Below, in pieces: positions 8,060-17,199 of a stretch of DNA of 64,000 nt. Position numbers and translations under genes: made by a program. The notes beneath the pieces are model-generated. The model ran no database searches, was not told the DNA's origin, and saw nothing but the letters and a program-made list of their open reading frames with translations. Numbering within the stretch: position 1 is the first letter of the stretch; every line of letters begins with the position of its first letter. Source of the DNA: Actinomycetaceae bacterium (GTDB taxonomy: Bacteria; Actinomycetota; Actinomycetes; Actinomycetales; Actinomycetaceae); contig JAUNVQ010000003.1 of NCBI GenBank assembly GCA_030540715.1, forward strand, positions 1 to 64,000, in the 5' to 3' direction.

Positions 8060-8806
8060 ATGGAAAAAATACGTGTAGCTGTTGTCGGTGCAGATGGTCG
8101 AATGGGTGGAACGGTATGCAACGCCGTGAAAGCCGCTGACGATATGGAACTTGTTGCAGAAATTACTATCAACGATGAACTCACTACATCCACCCTTAAC
8201 GGTGCTGAAGTGGCAGTAGAATTCACCGTTCCTTCCGCTACTCAATCCAATGTTAAAAAACTTATTGACCTTGGATGTCACGTAGTAGTTGGAACAACTG
8301 GATGGACGCAAACGGCATATGATGACATTGCTGCAAAGATTTCAGAGGACGCAGCGCCGCATGTGTTGATTGCCCCTAATTTTGCATTGGGTGCTGTATT
8401 GATGATGAAGTTTGCAGCTATGGCTGCACCCTATTTTGAGTCCGTTGAGGTTATCGAGATGCATCATCCCAATAAAGTAGACGCCCCCTCGGGTACTGCA
8501 ATTGCCACGGCACAAAAAATTGCTGCGGCACGCCGAGATGCCGGATGTCAGCCACTACCTGATGCCACTGAAACAGATCCCAATGGCGCACGTGGAAGCC
8601 TTTATGATGGGGTCCCTGTTCACGCAGTTCGCCTGCGTGGATTAAATGCCCATGAAGAGATTTTGTTGGGTAATCCCGGTGAACAGTTTGTTCTTCGCTC
8701 TGACTGTTTTGACCGTGGCTCTTTTATGCCAGGTGTATTACATGCGGTAAGAAAAGTTGGTGCGCTTCCTGGCCTGACTATTGGCCTAGAGAAGATACTT
8801 GACTAA
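8060..8806 (+). CDS. dapB: 4-hydroxy-tetrahydrodipicolinate reductase
   Basis: 248 aa, a normal length for DapB. It catalyses the NAD(P)H-dependent reduction that follows DapA in the diaminopimelate/lysine pathway. The N-terminal nucleotide motif is VVGADGRMG (residues 8-16). The catalytic and substrate region reads EMHHPNKVDAPSGTA (about residues 134-148) and includes the conserved His-His, Lys and DAPSGTA. Cytoplasmic, homotetrameric in characterised members. Its partner dapA lies 1.7 kb downstream and dapF is at 30.2 kb, so most of the characteristic pathway is in this window. The ATG is preceded by GTAGGGTAGAGAC, a plausible ribosome site. Confidence 0.96.
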   Translation: MEKIRVAVVGADGRMGGTVCNAVKAADDMELVAEITINDELTTSTLNGAEVAVEFTVPSATQSNVKKLIDLGCHVVVGTTGWTQTAYDDIAAKISEDAAPHVLIAPNFALGAVLMMKFAAMAAPYFESVEVIEMHHPNKVDAPSGTAIATAQKIAAARRDAGCQPLPDATETDPNGARGSLYDGVPVHAVRLRGLNAHEEILLGNPGEQFVLRSDCFDRGSFMPGVLHAVRKVGALPGLTIGLEKILD

Positions 8807-8836
8807 AAATAAGTGCTCAGTTGTGAAAGGTATGTG

Positions 8837-9538
8837 ATGGTTGCACAATCACAGGACAATCAGTCGCTTCACGCTGACGTATCAGTGCGTCCAGCAGTAG
8901 CGAGCGATGCGCAAAGAATTGGCACTCTTCATGCGGCGGCACTCACGCGCTATATCGCCCATGCCGCACCAGAAAGTGTGGGAGTAGCGCAAGGTGAGGG
9001 AATGGAATCGCAGTCCATAGGCGCACAGTGGATGTATTCGATTTCCTATCCGCCCTCGCAATACCATCAAATCTTGGCAGCCTATGACCACGATAGACTT
9101 GTTGGTTTTGCTGCATTTGGCCCCCCGGAGGGCGAAGACATTGGTACAGACGTTCGCGCTGATACTGCCCCGAGTACAGCATCAGATACCACAGTACCAG
9201 CTGCAGAACATACCGCATCGACTTCTGGAAAGAATCAGGGGAGCCCAGGCCAGCCAGCTAGGGCACACAACCCCACAGACACATTAGAGCTTATTGCATT
9301 AGAAGTCGATCAGAACTATTGGCGCCAGGGGCACGGTTCACGACTATTGAATGCCTGCGCAGATATTGCAAAAGAACTGGGGGCCACACGCTTACAGATA
9401 TGGCTTCACCCGGCAGACGATCAGCGTTTACGGTTTTATTCCGACGCGGGCTTTGGCCCCGATGTGCAACGACGGGCCTTTAGTATTGGCGATACTCGAC
9501 TAGATGAACACCTGTGGTTTGCCCTGCTTGACAGTTAA
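8837..9538 (+). CDS. GNAT family N-acetyltransferase with internal low-complexity insert
   Basis: 233 aa from the ATG at 8837, chosen because GAAAGG (8825-8830) sits at good spacing; an in-frame GTG at 8813 is the alternative. GNAT hallmarks are the first strand VSVRPAVASDA, the LVGFAAFG strand, LELIALEVDQNYWRQGHGSRLL (acetyl-CoA pyrophosphate-binding loop Q/RxxGxG), and FYSDAGF near the end. A Thr/Ser/Ala/Pro-rich insert of about 50 residues (about residues 97-148) splits the central beta hairpin. The acceptor substrate cannot be told. It lies between dapB and dapA, as GNAT genes do in several actinobacteria. The gap after dapB is short, so it is likely co-transcribed with it. Confidence 0.87.
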   Translation: MVAQSQDNQSLHADVSVRPAVASDAQRIGTLHAAALTRYIAHAAPESVGVAQGEGMESQSIGAQWMYSISYPPSQYHQILAAYDHDRLVGFAAFGPPEGEDIGTDVRADTAPSTASDTTVPAAEHTASTSGKNQGSPGQPARAHNPTDTLELIALEVDQNYWRQGHGSRLLNACADIAKELGATRLQIWLHPADDQRLRFYSDAGFGPDVQRRAFSIGDTRLDEHLWFALLDS

Positions 9539-9790
9539 AAGCATCACGCACAATCCCGTGGCACGAACAATGTGGAAGAGATACGGCGGCGGTGGACTCG
9601 TACACACTCGTGAACACCGGGCTTGTGCCTCCCTGATTTTTATTATGCTCATTGGAAATACCCCTTGCCTGTGACAGACGGCCGAGTCACACTAAGGCAG
9701 GTACTCTATGCTAAAGCAATTCCGTCACTGACAAGTCCTACATTGCGAAACTTTATCGGTAATTGTTGTTCTATAGGTTAAAGTGAATTT

Positions 9791-10687
9791 ATGACGAAAA
9801 AACCTGAACGTGCTTTTGGAAAATTCTCCGTTGCCATGGTGACACCTTTTACACCTGATGGCGCTGTTGATTATCAGTCGGTGACTCGACTGGCAAAAAA
9901 ACTGGTTGCCGACGGCTGTGACACTCTTTTGTGTTCAGGAACAACGGGCGAAAGTCCCACCACGCACCAGCCTGAAAAGAACAAACTTATTGAAACAGTG
10001 CGCGAAGCTGTGGGCGATGATGTCTTCATCATGGCAGGTGCTGGCTCTAATGATACTGCACATGCGGTTCGCATGGCGAAAGGCTCCGCAAACTCAGGAG
10101 CTGATGGCCTGCTTGTGGTCAGCCCCTACTATAATCGACCATCTCAACGCGGCCTAGTTGAGCACTGTAAAGCAGTGACACAAGCTACCGATCTTCCAGT
10201 GATGCTCTACGATATTCCAGGCCGAACAGGGCTTGCTTTTAGTGATGAGGCATTGGATGAACTCAGCAAACTCGATCAGGTTGTTGGTGTTAAAGATGCA
10301 ACAGGACTGATTGATCAGGGGCTTGTGCGTATGCGTCGCACTGGACTGGAATACTATTCAGGCGATGACGCACTTAACTTTGCCTGGCAAACACATGGTG
10401 CTTCTGGCTGCGTGTCAGTTGTTGGGCACCTTACCGCTACACAGTATGTGCACATGACAGATCTTTTAGATGCTGGAAAGGTCGCCGAAGCGCTTGATAT
10501 TTCCTATAATCTTCAGCCCCTAGTTGATGCAATTATGGGTGGGGGACAAGGCGCTGTCATGGTTAAACATGCGCTTCATTTACAGGGCGTTATTGATTAT
10601 CCAACTGTGCGTTTGCCTCTTGTGCAGGCAACTGATGAAGAAGTGTCCAACCTGAAATCGGTGATGCGCGAATTTAATCTGTTGTAG
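9791..10687 (+). CDS. dapA: 4-hydroxy-tetrahydrodipicolinate synthase
   Basis: 298 aa, a typical length. It condenses pyruvate with aspartate semialdehyde in the first committed step of the diaminopimelate/lysine branch. TIM-barrel signatures are GTTGESPT (residues 50-57), YYNRPSQRGL (113-122), YDIPGRTG (140-147, with the proton-relay Tyr140) and GVKDATG (166-172), in which Lys168 is the Schiff-base lysine. Cytoplasmic homotetramer in the family. It is separated from the GNAT gene by 252 nt, so it probably has its own promoter; I could not identify one confidently. No lysine riboswitch was seen upstream. Confidence 0.96.
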   Translation: MTKKPERAFGKFSVAMVTPFTPDGAVDYQSVTRLAKKLVADGCDTLLCSGTTGESPTTHQPEKNKLIETVREAVGDDVFIMAGAGSNDTAHAVRMAKGSANSGADGLLVVSPYYNRPSQRGLVEHCKAVTQATDLPVMLYDIPGRTGLAFSDEALDELSKLDQVVGVKDATGLIDQGLVRMRRTGLEYYSGDDALNFAWQTHGASGCVSVVGHLTATQYVHMTDLLDAGKVAEALDISYNLQPLVDAIMGGGQGAVMVKHALHLQGVIDYPTVRLPLVQATDEEVSNLKSVMREFNLL

Positions 10688-10959
10688 AGACCATAGTGTG
10701 AACAACGCTTAGAAAAAACCTCGCACCCCGATGAATAATCCAGGTAAATGACGGTGATAATCTAGCGTTTATCTGCAACCACTGCGTATGTGTTCATGTG
10801 TCAACAGTGAGCCACATGCCGCCTACTTACGTTTTTTGGAAGGCAAAAGGGAACTTACGTCTTCACACAGCGCATTGAGACTGCCCTCCACCACACACTA
10901 CGCACATAACATCACCGAAATTGTCGAGAATCTAGTGATACGTGAGAGAATAAAGAACT

Positions 10960-12663
10960 GTGAGTGCACTATATCCAGATCTTCCAGAACCGCTGCCCCT
11001 TCAAGAACACGGCATACGCGTGACACCTCTGGGTGGGCTTGGCGATGTTGGCCGAAACATGACCGTTGTTGAAGATTCCAACGGACATATGCTTCTTATT
11101 GACTGCGGGTTGCTTTTTCCTGAAGAAATACAGCCTGGCGTTGATGTTATCCTTCCTGATTTTTCTTATATTGCTGAACGCATCGACAAAGTGGTTGCCC
11201 TGATATTAACCCACGGTCATGAAGACCATATTGGTGCAGTACCCTACCTGCTAAAACTACGCCCAGATATTCCTCTTTATGGTTCACAGCTGACAATGGC
11301 GTTTCTTGAAGCAAAGTTTAAAGAACATCGCTTAGAAAACGTCCATATTAACGTGGTTGCTGAAGATGACGTTATCGCCATTGAACCTTTTGAATGTGAA
11401 TTTGTTGCCGTCAACCATTCCATACCAGATGCTTTAGCGGTGATGGTACGCACACAGGCAGGAAATATTTTATTTACAGGCGACTTCAAAATGGATCAGC
11501 TTCCCCTTGATGGCCGACTAACTGATCTTCGAGCTTTTGGGCGTCTAGGTGAAGAAGGTGTCGATCTTTTTTGCGTGGATTCCACCAATGCGGAGGTTCC
11601 AGGTTTTGTTGCACATGAACGTGACATCGGCCCCGTACTTAATGACGTGTTTCGACGAGCAACAGGTCAGATTATTGTGGCCTCATTTGCATCGCATGTT
11701 CACCGTGTCCAACAGGTGCTTGATGCAGCAAAAGACAGCGGGCGCTATGTGGCATTTATTGGCCGTTCCATGGAACGAAATATGCGTATCGCTGCAGATA
11801 AGGGATTTCTTCACATTCCCGATAATCTTTTGGTAGATTCAAAAGATTTGCATGCGCTTCCTCTTGAAGAACGTGTTTATATGGCCACGGGCTCACAGGG
11901 GGAACCCATGGCAGCACTGTCACGTATCGCACATGATTCTCACCGTTTCGTTGAACTCAACCAGGGTGACACAGTAGTGTTGGCGTCCTCTTTAATTCCA
12001 GGAAACGAAAACTCGGTGTCACGTGTGATCAACGAGCTAATGAAACGTGGCGCCAACGTTGTTCACAAAGGTAATTCTAAAGTTCACGTATCAGGTCATG
12101 CTGCTGCCGGTGAACTGCTCTACACCTACAACATAGTGCAGCCACGAAATGTTTTACCTATTCACGGCGAGATTCGCCACCTGGTTGCCAACGGTAAACT
12201 TGCTATTCAAACCGGTGTTCCCGCCTCTAATGTTGTTATTGCAGAGGACGGAGTCTCTGTTGACCTAGTCGATGGTGAGGCATATGTAGCTGGTCAAACA
12301 CCCTGTAACTACATTTACGTTGATGGCCAGTCGATTGGCGAAATTAGTGAAGAAGAACTCAAGGACCGCATGACGTTAAGTAATGAAGGTTTCGTGTCGG
12401 TCTTTGCCACTGTTGATACCGCAGCAAAGACAATTATTGCAGGCCCACATGTGGCGGCCCGTGGAATGGCTGAAAATGACACAGTTTTCCGTGAAGTATT
12501 GCCAAGCATTACGAAGGCGCTTGATGATGCGCTGACCCGCGGTGAGACAGATACTTATGCCTTACAGCAGGCAATACGACGCGTGATTGGCCGTTGGGTC
12601 AGTCGCAAACTGCGTCGCCGTCCTATGATTGTTCCCGTTGTTGTGGAGGTTTCTGCCAAGTGA
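10960..12663 (+). CDS. rnj: Ribonuclease J
   Basis: 567 aa, the family's usual length. It is a metallo-beta-lactamase/beta-CASP ribonuclease with endo- and 5'-3' exonuclease activity in RNA processing and decay. Visible features are the zinc motif HGHEDH (residues 85-90), the second metal site FTGDFKMD, the beta-CASP region (FASHVHRVQQVL, FIGRSMERN), and the late His motif VSGHAAAGE with IHGE. A C-terminal domain of about 120 residues ends in RKLRRRPMIVPVVVEV. The GTG start is preceded by GAGAG, a weak ribosome site. It overlaps the next gene by 4 nt (GTGA), implying translational coupling with lysX. It often sits just after dapA in actinobacteria, as here. Confidence 0.95.
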   Translation: MSALYPDLPEPLPLQEHGIRVTPLGGLGDVGRNMTVVEDSNGHMLLIDCGLLFPEEIQPGVDVILPDFSYIAERIDKVVALILTHGHEDHIGAVPYLLKLRPDIPLYGSQLTMAFLEAKFKEHRLENVHINVVAEDDVIAIEPFECEFVAVNHSIPDALAVMVRTQAGNILFTGDFKMDQLPLDGRLTDLRAFGRLGEEGVDLFCVDSTNAEVPGFVAHERDIGPVLNDVFRRATGQIIVASFASHVHRVQQVLDAAKDSGRYVAFIGRSMERNMRIAADKGFLHIPDNLLVDSKDLHALPLEERVYMATGSQGEPMAALSRIAHDSHRFVELNQGDTVVLASSLIPGNENSVSRVINELMKRGANVVHKGNSKVHVSGHAAAGELLYTYNIVQPRNVLPIHGEIRHLVANGKLAIQTGVPASNVVIAEDGVSVDLVDGEAYVAGQTPCNYIYVDGQSIGEISEEELKDRMTLSNEGFVSVFATVDTAAKTIIAGPHVAARGMAENDTVFREVLPSITKALDDALTRGETDTYALQQAIRRVIGRWVSRKLRRRPMIVPVVVEVSAK

Positions 12664-15600
12664 CATCATCGATACAAATATCGGAACTTGGGTTAGACAT
12701 TAAAAAACAAAATAGTCTTTCAGAAAAACAGTTGCGTTGGGCAGCGCGTATCCCGCGTATTATTGGGTGGGTTTATGTGGTGGCTGCACTATGGTCTGCG
12801 GCAACATTTTTTATTGTCAAACTCAGCGGCTTTGAAGTCATCGGAATCATTGCCCTAGTCTTTGAAGTATTTAATGTTCCTGTTTCATCCAACCTTTTTA
12901 CTGCAGCAGTATTTCTCCTGTTTGCGGCCACATGTTTTATGCGCAAACGATTAGCCATGTGGCTTGTCATTGGTATGCAGGTCCTTGTGGTGTTAGCCCA
13001 TCTTGTTTCATCAATATGGCTTTACCTTGGCTTCTATGAACCAGTTGAAACCAGTTTTGCTATCATCCACTATGCGTTAACAGCAACGTCTTTAGCTATT
13101 GCCGTACTGACCGTCGTTGTTTTGTGGCGCTATCGTTTTGCTTTCCCCGGATATATTTATCCTGGTAATATCCCTGCCTCGCTGGTCACACTTATTGCAG
13201 GCCTCATCATTGATTTTGGTATTGGCTGCCTTCTGGTGTTTTCACGTGTTGATATCACTGCCTTGAGCGCTCATGAACAAATCCGCCACTTACGCTGGAT
13301 AGTTTCAACGATTGTTGGCAAAACACTGACTCATATTATAGTTCCAGGATATCAGCCAAAGGTTACCGAACCGGTATGGATCACTGCGGTGCTGTCAGTT
13401 ATTGCGGTCATTGTTGTGTTTATATCGGTAGTTATCTTCCTAAGAGGGCGCGTATTCCCAGCTCGTAGTCAAGAACAAGATTTTCAGTTAAGATCGCTTC
13501 TTTTGCAGTGGGGAAGCGAAGATTCGCTTAGCTACTATGGAACACGAAATGACCGTTGCCTCGTCTTTTCCTCTGATAAAAAAGCATGCATTTCTTACGG
13601 GATTGCTTCAGGGGTGGCCGTTGCTGGTGGTGATCCTATTGGTAACCCAGCAAGTTGGGATAATGCAGTGCGCCAATGGATTGCTACCTGCTATACCCAC
13701 GGGTGGATTCCCGCAGTGGAAGCGGCCTCTCAAAAAGGTGCGATCACATATCGTCGTGCAGGTTTACGTGCCCGCCTGATGGGTGATGAAGCCATTGTCT
13801 ATCCTGCTGATTTTGATGCTGCTGCACGATATGCCAAACCTCTGATGGCTGCTTATAGTCGTGTTAGTCGTGCGGGGGTGACTATCACGATGCAGCGCCA
13901 AAGTGAATTAAGTGAAAACCAGTTGATGAAACTACGCAAGGCTGCTGTTGAATATCGTGTGGGAAGTGAGCGCGGATTTTCTATGGCCCTTGACCGAATG
14001 TTTTCACCAGAAGACGAAGATGTTCTTGTTGTGACGGCAACCTCACAAGAGGGCACCATTGAATGTTTGCTGACCTTCGTTCCATGGGGGCGTGATGGAG
14101 TCTCGCTTAATCTTATGCGCCGCAAGCCTGATTCAGTTAACGGTGTTGTAGAAGCTATGGTTGTTCACATGTGCCTTCATGCACGTGACATTGGGATAAA
14201 CCGTATGAGTCTTAACTTTGCGATGCTGCGTCATGTATTTGTTGAAGGTGAAGCAGTTGATGCTGGCATTATTGACAGGCTTCAACGTCGTATTCTTGTG
14301 AAAGCTTCACGGGTATGGCAACTTGAATCACTCTATGAATCAAATGCTCGCTACCAGCCAGAATGGTATCCACGTTATATGTGTTATGCGGGAGATCCGT
14401 TGGTAGTCATATCAATGTCGGCAACTGCCATGCTTGAAGGATTCATGCCAGCGCCACGTATTTTGGTTCCGACAATTGCGCCGAACTGGCCTGTTACACC
14501 CGAGTATGTGGATAGCATCCGTCAACTCAAACGCCAAACACTTGAAAAGGCATTGACATATCGCCTCAACGATCAGCAGCGAGCCAGGCGTATGAAGGCA
14601 GTCCAGTTACGAGCCCTTGGCCGCGACCCCTTCCCGGCTGGTATTGATTTAGGGGAGTCCACCAGTAACGTGATAGAGGCCATGCGCTGTGTAGATGGTC
14701 GTCTGCTACGAGCTCATGGTCGTATCGTGTATCGACGTAACTTTGGTGGTGTCATCTTTTATGCACTTGTTAAAGACGGTTTCTTTTTCCAGGTTATTGC
14801 TGAACGCAACGTCATGAACAATGCCGACTTTACGGCTTTAAAACTTCTTGATCTTGGTGATGATGTGGTCTTTGAAGGCCCCACACTGTATTCTCACAAA
14901 GGTGAGCCCTCCATTGGAGCTACAACCTGGCAGGTGGCAACAAAGGCACTTCGTCCAGTACCAGAATATGGCGTGGAACTGGATGCGAATACAAAAACAC
15001 GGCAGCGCACAACGGCTCTCCTGGTAGATCATAGCCGTGTTCAGTTACTGAAACATCGCTCTGTTGCCATTGCTACAGCGCGGCGTGTCCTTGGGGAACA
15101 AGGGTATCTGGAAGTGGAAACCCCGATGCTCCAAGCTGTTCATGGGGGAGCCAACGCTCGCCCATTTACCACGTATTTTAATGCGTATTCAACAAATGTG
15201 TTTTTACGTATCGCCCCAGAGCTCTATCTGAAACGCCTGGCGGTGGCAGGAATGCCAGCGATTTATGAACTTGGGCGTTCATTTCGCAACGAGGGCGCCG
15301 ATGCTACGCATAATCCGGAGTTTACCTCGCTAGAAGTCTATAAAGCTGGTGGCGATTACCATACAATGCGTATCTTAACTGAACAGATGATTCGTGAATG
15401 TGCGACGGCTTTATATGGTCGACCGGTGATACGCAGACCCGCCGGGACACCAGGGACACAGGGTTTGCCTGTAGTCGAAACAGTTGATGGTGTTGACATG
15501 TGTGAGCTGTCAATCGAGGCTCCCTGGAAAGTTATTGATGTTTATTCTGCTGTTTCTCAGGCATCTGGTACGAGGGTTACTCCCGACACTTCGGAAGCGG

Positions 15601-16109
15601 AGCTGCGTGCCCTATGTGTATCTCATCACTGTGATGTACCACCAGGAGCTGACGAAGGCGCTTTGATTACGGTGCTTTATGATGAGCTTGTTGAAGCTGA
15701 CACCATTATGCCGACCTTCTATACTGATTTCCCAGTATCAACATCGCCTTTGACCCGTAAACATCGAAAAGATCCACGTCTTGCTGAACGCTGGGACCTG
15801 GTAGCTTTTGGAATGGAGCTTGGAACAGCCTACACCGAGCTCACTGATCCTGATGACCAACGGGAACGTTTTACAGCCCAATCTTTAGCTGCCGCAGCAG
15901 GGGACCCAGAGGCCATGAGTGTGGACTATGATTTCTTGCAATCATTGGAATTGGGACTAGTTCCCACTGGCGGGCTTGGCATCGGTATCGATCGTATGGT
16001 TATGCTACTAACAGGAGCATCGATCCGTCAGATTCTTGCTTTCCCGTTTGTTAAACCGGAGGAACAACATCATGACCAAAGCAGGCTTAAGACAACGCTC
16101 AGTCACTAA
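12660..16109 (+). CDS. lysX: Bifunctional phosphatidylglycerol lysyltransferase / lysyl-tRNA synthetase
   Basis: 1149 aa from the GTG at 12660, which overlaps the rnj stop; a longer frame from 12594 would lie inside rnj. Domains in order: a multi-helix membrane region (about residues 20-265, at least six hydrophobic segments), a cytoplasmic aminoacyl-lipid transferase (DUF2156-like, about 275-600), an OB-fold (about 680-770), and a class II LysRS core. Motif 2 is ELGRSFRNEGADATHNPEF near residue 870 and motif 3 is GLGIGIDRMVMLL near 1103. The architecture equals mycobacterial LysX, which charges tRNA-Lys and transfers lysine to phosphatidylglycerol, lowering surface charge and raising resistance to cationic peptides. 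Whether this is the cell's only LysRS cannot be seen here. Confidence 0.93.
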   Translation: MTSSIQISELGLDIKKQNSLSEKQLRWAARIPRIIGWVYVVAALWSAATFFIVKLSGFEVIGIIALVFEVFNVPVSSNLFTAAVFLLFAATCFMRKRLAMWLVIGMQVLVVLAHLVSSIWLYLGFYEPVETSFAIIHYALTATSLAIAVLTVVVLWRYRFAFPGYIYPGNIPASLVTLIAGLIIDFGIGCLLVFSRVDITALSAHEQIRHLRWIVSTIVGKTLTHIIVPGYQPKVTEPVWITAVLSVIAVIVVFISVVIFLRGRVFPARSQEQDFQLRSLLLQWGSEDSLSYYGTRNDRCLVFSSDKKACISYGIASGVAVAGGDPIGNPASWDNAVRQWIATCYTHGWIPAVEAASQKGAITYRRAGLRARLMGDEAIVYPADFDAAARYAKPLMAAYSRVSRAGVTITMQRQSELSENQLMKLRKAAVEYRVGSERGFSMALDRMFSPEDEDVLVVTATSQEGTIECLLTFVPWGRDGVSLNLMRRKPDSVNGVVEAMVVHMCLHARDIGINRMSLNFAMLRHVFVEGEAVDAGIIDRLQRRILVKASRVWQLESLYESNARYQPEWYPRYMCYAGDPLVVISMSATAMLEGFMPAPRILVPTIAPNWPVTPEYVDSIRQLKRQTLEKALTYRLNDQQRARRMKAVQLRALGRDPFPAGIDLGESTSNVIEAMRCVDGRLLRAHGRIVYRRNFGGVIFYALVKDGFFFQVIAERNVMNNADFTALKLLDLGDDVVFEGPTLYSHKGEPSIGATTWQVATKALRPVPEYGVELDANTKTRQRTTALLVDHSRVQLLKHRSVAIATARRVLGEQGYLEVETPMLQAVHGGANARPFTTYFNAYSTNVFLRIAPELYLKRLAVAGMPAIYELGRSFRNEGADATHNPEFTSLEVYKAGGDYHTMRILTEQMIRECATALYGRPVIRRPAGTPGTQGLPVVETVDGVDMCELSIEAPWKVIDVYSAVSQASGTRVTPDTSEAELRALCVSHHCDVPPGADEGALITVLYDELVEADTIMPTFYTDFPVSTSPLTRKHRKDPRLAERWDLVAFGMELGTAYTELTDPDDQRERFTAQSLAAAAGDPEAMSVDYDFLQSLELGLVPTGGLGIGIDRMVMLLTGASIRQILAFPFVKPEEQHHDQSRLKTTLSH

Positions 16110-17124
16110 CACTGGAACAACTGGATACCGCACTGTAAGGTCTGAGTCTTCGGATCGCCCTCGTGTGTTTTCGGTGAGCTCTGTGGTGGTTAATCTGCCT
16201 ATGCGTGTTCCAGCTATGCCATTACGAGGTTCAACAGTGGTGGCGTCATCCATTAGCAGTGAGGTTGGTGGTGCCTTCAACGTGATGGCTGCGATCGCTC
16301 GCCAAGGCGTTACTGTCATTAACGCGTCGCCTTTAGGTACGGGACCAAACTCGATGCTTGTGCGCCGCGAACTTCACAAGGAGGGGATAGAATCCTCGTC
16401 AAGTGAAATGGTTGGCGACACCGGGACGAAACTTATTTTTATCGAAGAGGACGGACATAACACCTCGATTTTGTCGCCTGGTGTGGAATCAGAACTCGAT
16501 CAAACGAACCTGCAATCATTAACCGTGAAACATGGTGACTATATTTATATTTCCGCAGGTGATCTTGTTTTTCCTGGCTTTCGTTCGGCAGTGATGCGCT
16601 GGCTTGATAGTATTGCTATTACTCCTTTTGTGTGCCTTGCGGTCTCGCCCTTGATCGATGCTGTTGAAGGTCAAGCTGTGCGTGATATTTTGCCTCATGT
16701 TTCGCTTTTGACGATGAATGAGCGAGAGCATCTGGTGTTGATGCATATTCTTGACCTTGATGACCATGATTGGCAGGGGTTATATCAGGCCGGACTTCCA
16801 ACAGATAGTTTTATTTTGCAACGAAGCGGTAACGAAGGCTGTTACATCCATTCCTCAGATCCTCACTATTGTCAACATATCAATGCGGTTGCTTCTGAAA
16901 TTGTTGACACAACTGGTGTAGGTGATGCCCATACAGGAGTGTGCGTGGCATCGCTGGTTCTTGGCTACGATCTGCCAGAGGCCGTGTGGCGAGGCAACAT
17001 TGCGGGTTCCCTTGTTGTGGCGAAACACGGATCGGCAACATGCCCATCTATTGAAGATATTGAACAGGTTATTGCGAATCTTCATGCTCAGTCTGAAAGC
17101 TCACAAACTGGCGATGACCTGTGA
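16072..17124 (+). CDS. PfkB family carbohydrate kinase
   Basis: 350 aa from the ATG at 16072, picked because GGAGGA (16058-16063) precedes it; it overlaps the end of lysX by 38 nt. Ribokinase-like features are the N-terminal GG pair (EVGGAFNVMAAIARQG) and the C-terminal catalytic block DTTGVGDAHTGV (D279-D285 and on), where the usual GAGD is GVGD and the last Asp is the catalytic base. About 40 N-terminal residues before the fold are basic and low in complexity. The substrate is not evident; several actinobacteria keep a PfkB-family sugar kinase in this position. Cytoplasmic. Confidence 0.85.
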   Translation: MTKAGLRQRSVTNTGTTGYRTVRSESSDRPRVFSVSSVVVNLPMRVPAMPLRGSTVVASSISSEVGGAFNVMAAIARQGVTVINASPLGTGPNSMLVRRELHKEGIESSSSEMVGDTGTKLIFIEEDGHNTSILSPGVESELDQTNLQSLTVKHGDYIYISAGDLVFPGFRSAVMRWLDSIAITPFVCLAVSPLIDAVEGQAVRDILPHVSLLTMNEREHLVLMHILDLDDHDWQGLYQAGLPTDSFILQRSGNEGCYIHSSDPHYCQHINAVASEIVDTTGVGDAHTGVCVASLVLGYDLPEAVWRGNIAGSLVVAKHGSATCPSIEDIEQVIANLHAQSESSQTGDDL

Positions 17125-17199
17125 GGTAACAAATAATCTGGGGCAAGGTCGGCGCGCCTATGCTTACTTCTTCACACCATTGGGTAGGCTTGGTGCGTT

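Noticed and set aside
9539-9790. Possible lysine riboswitch before dapA
   Set aside because: No conserved L-box core or terminator/antiterminator pair could be seen.
12594-12659. Upstream extension of lysX inside rnj
   Set aside because: The 22 extra residues are out-of-frame rnj sequence; the GTG at 12660 overlapping the rnj stop is a better start.
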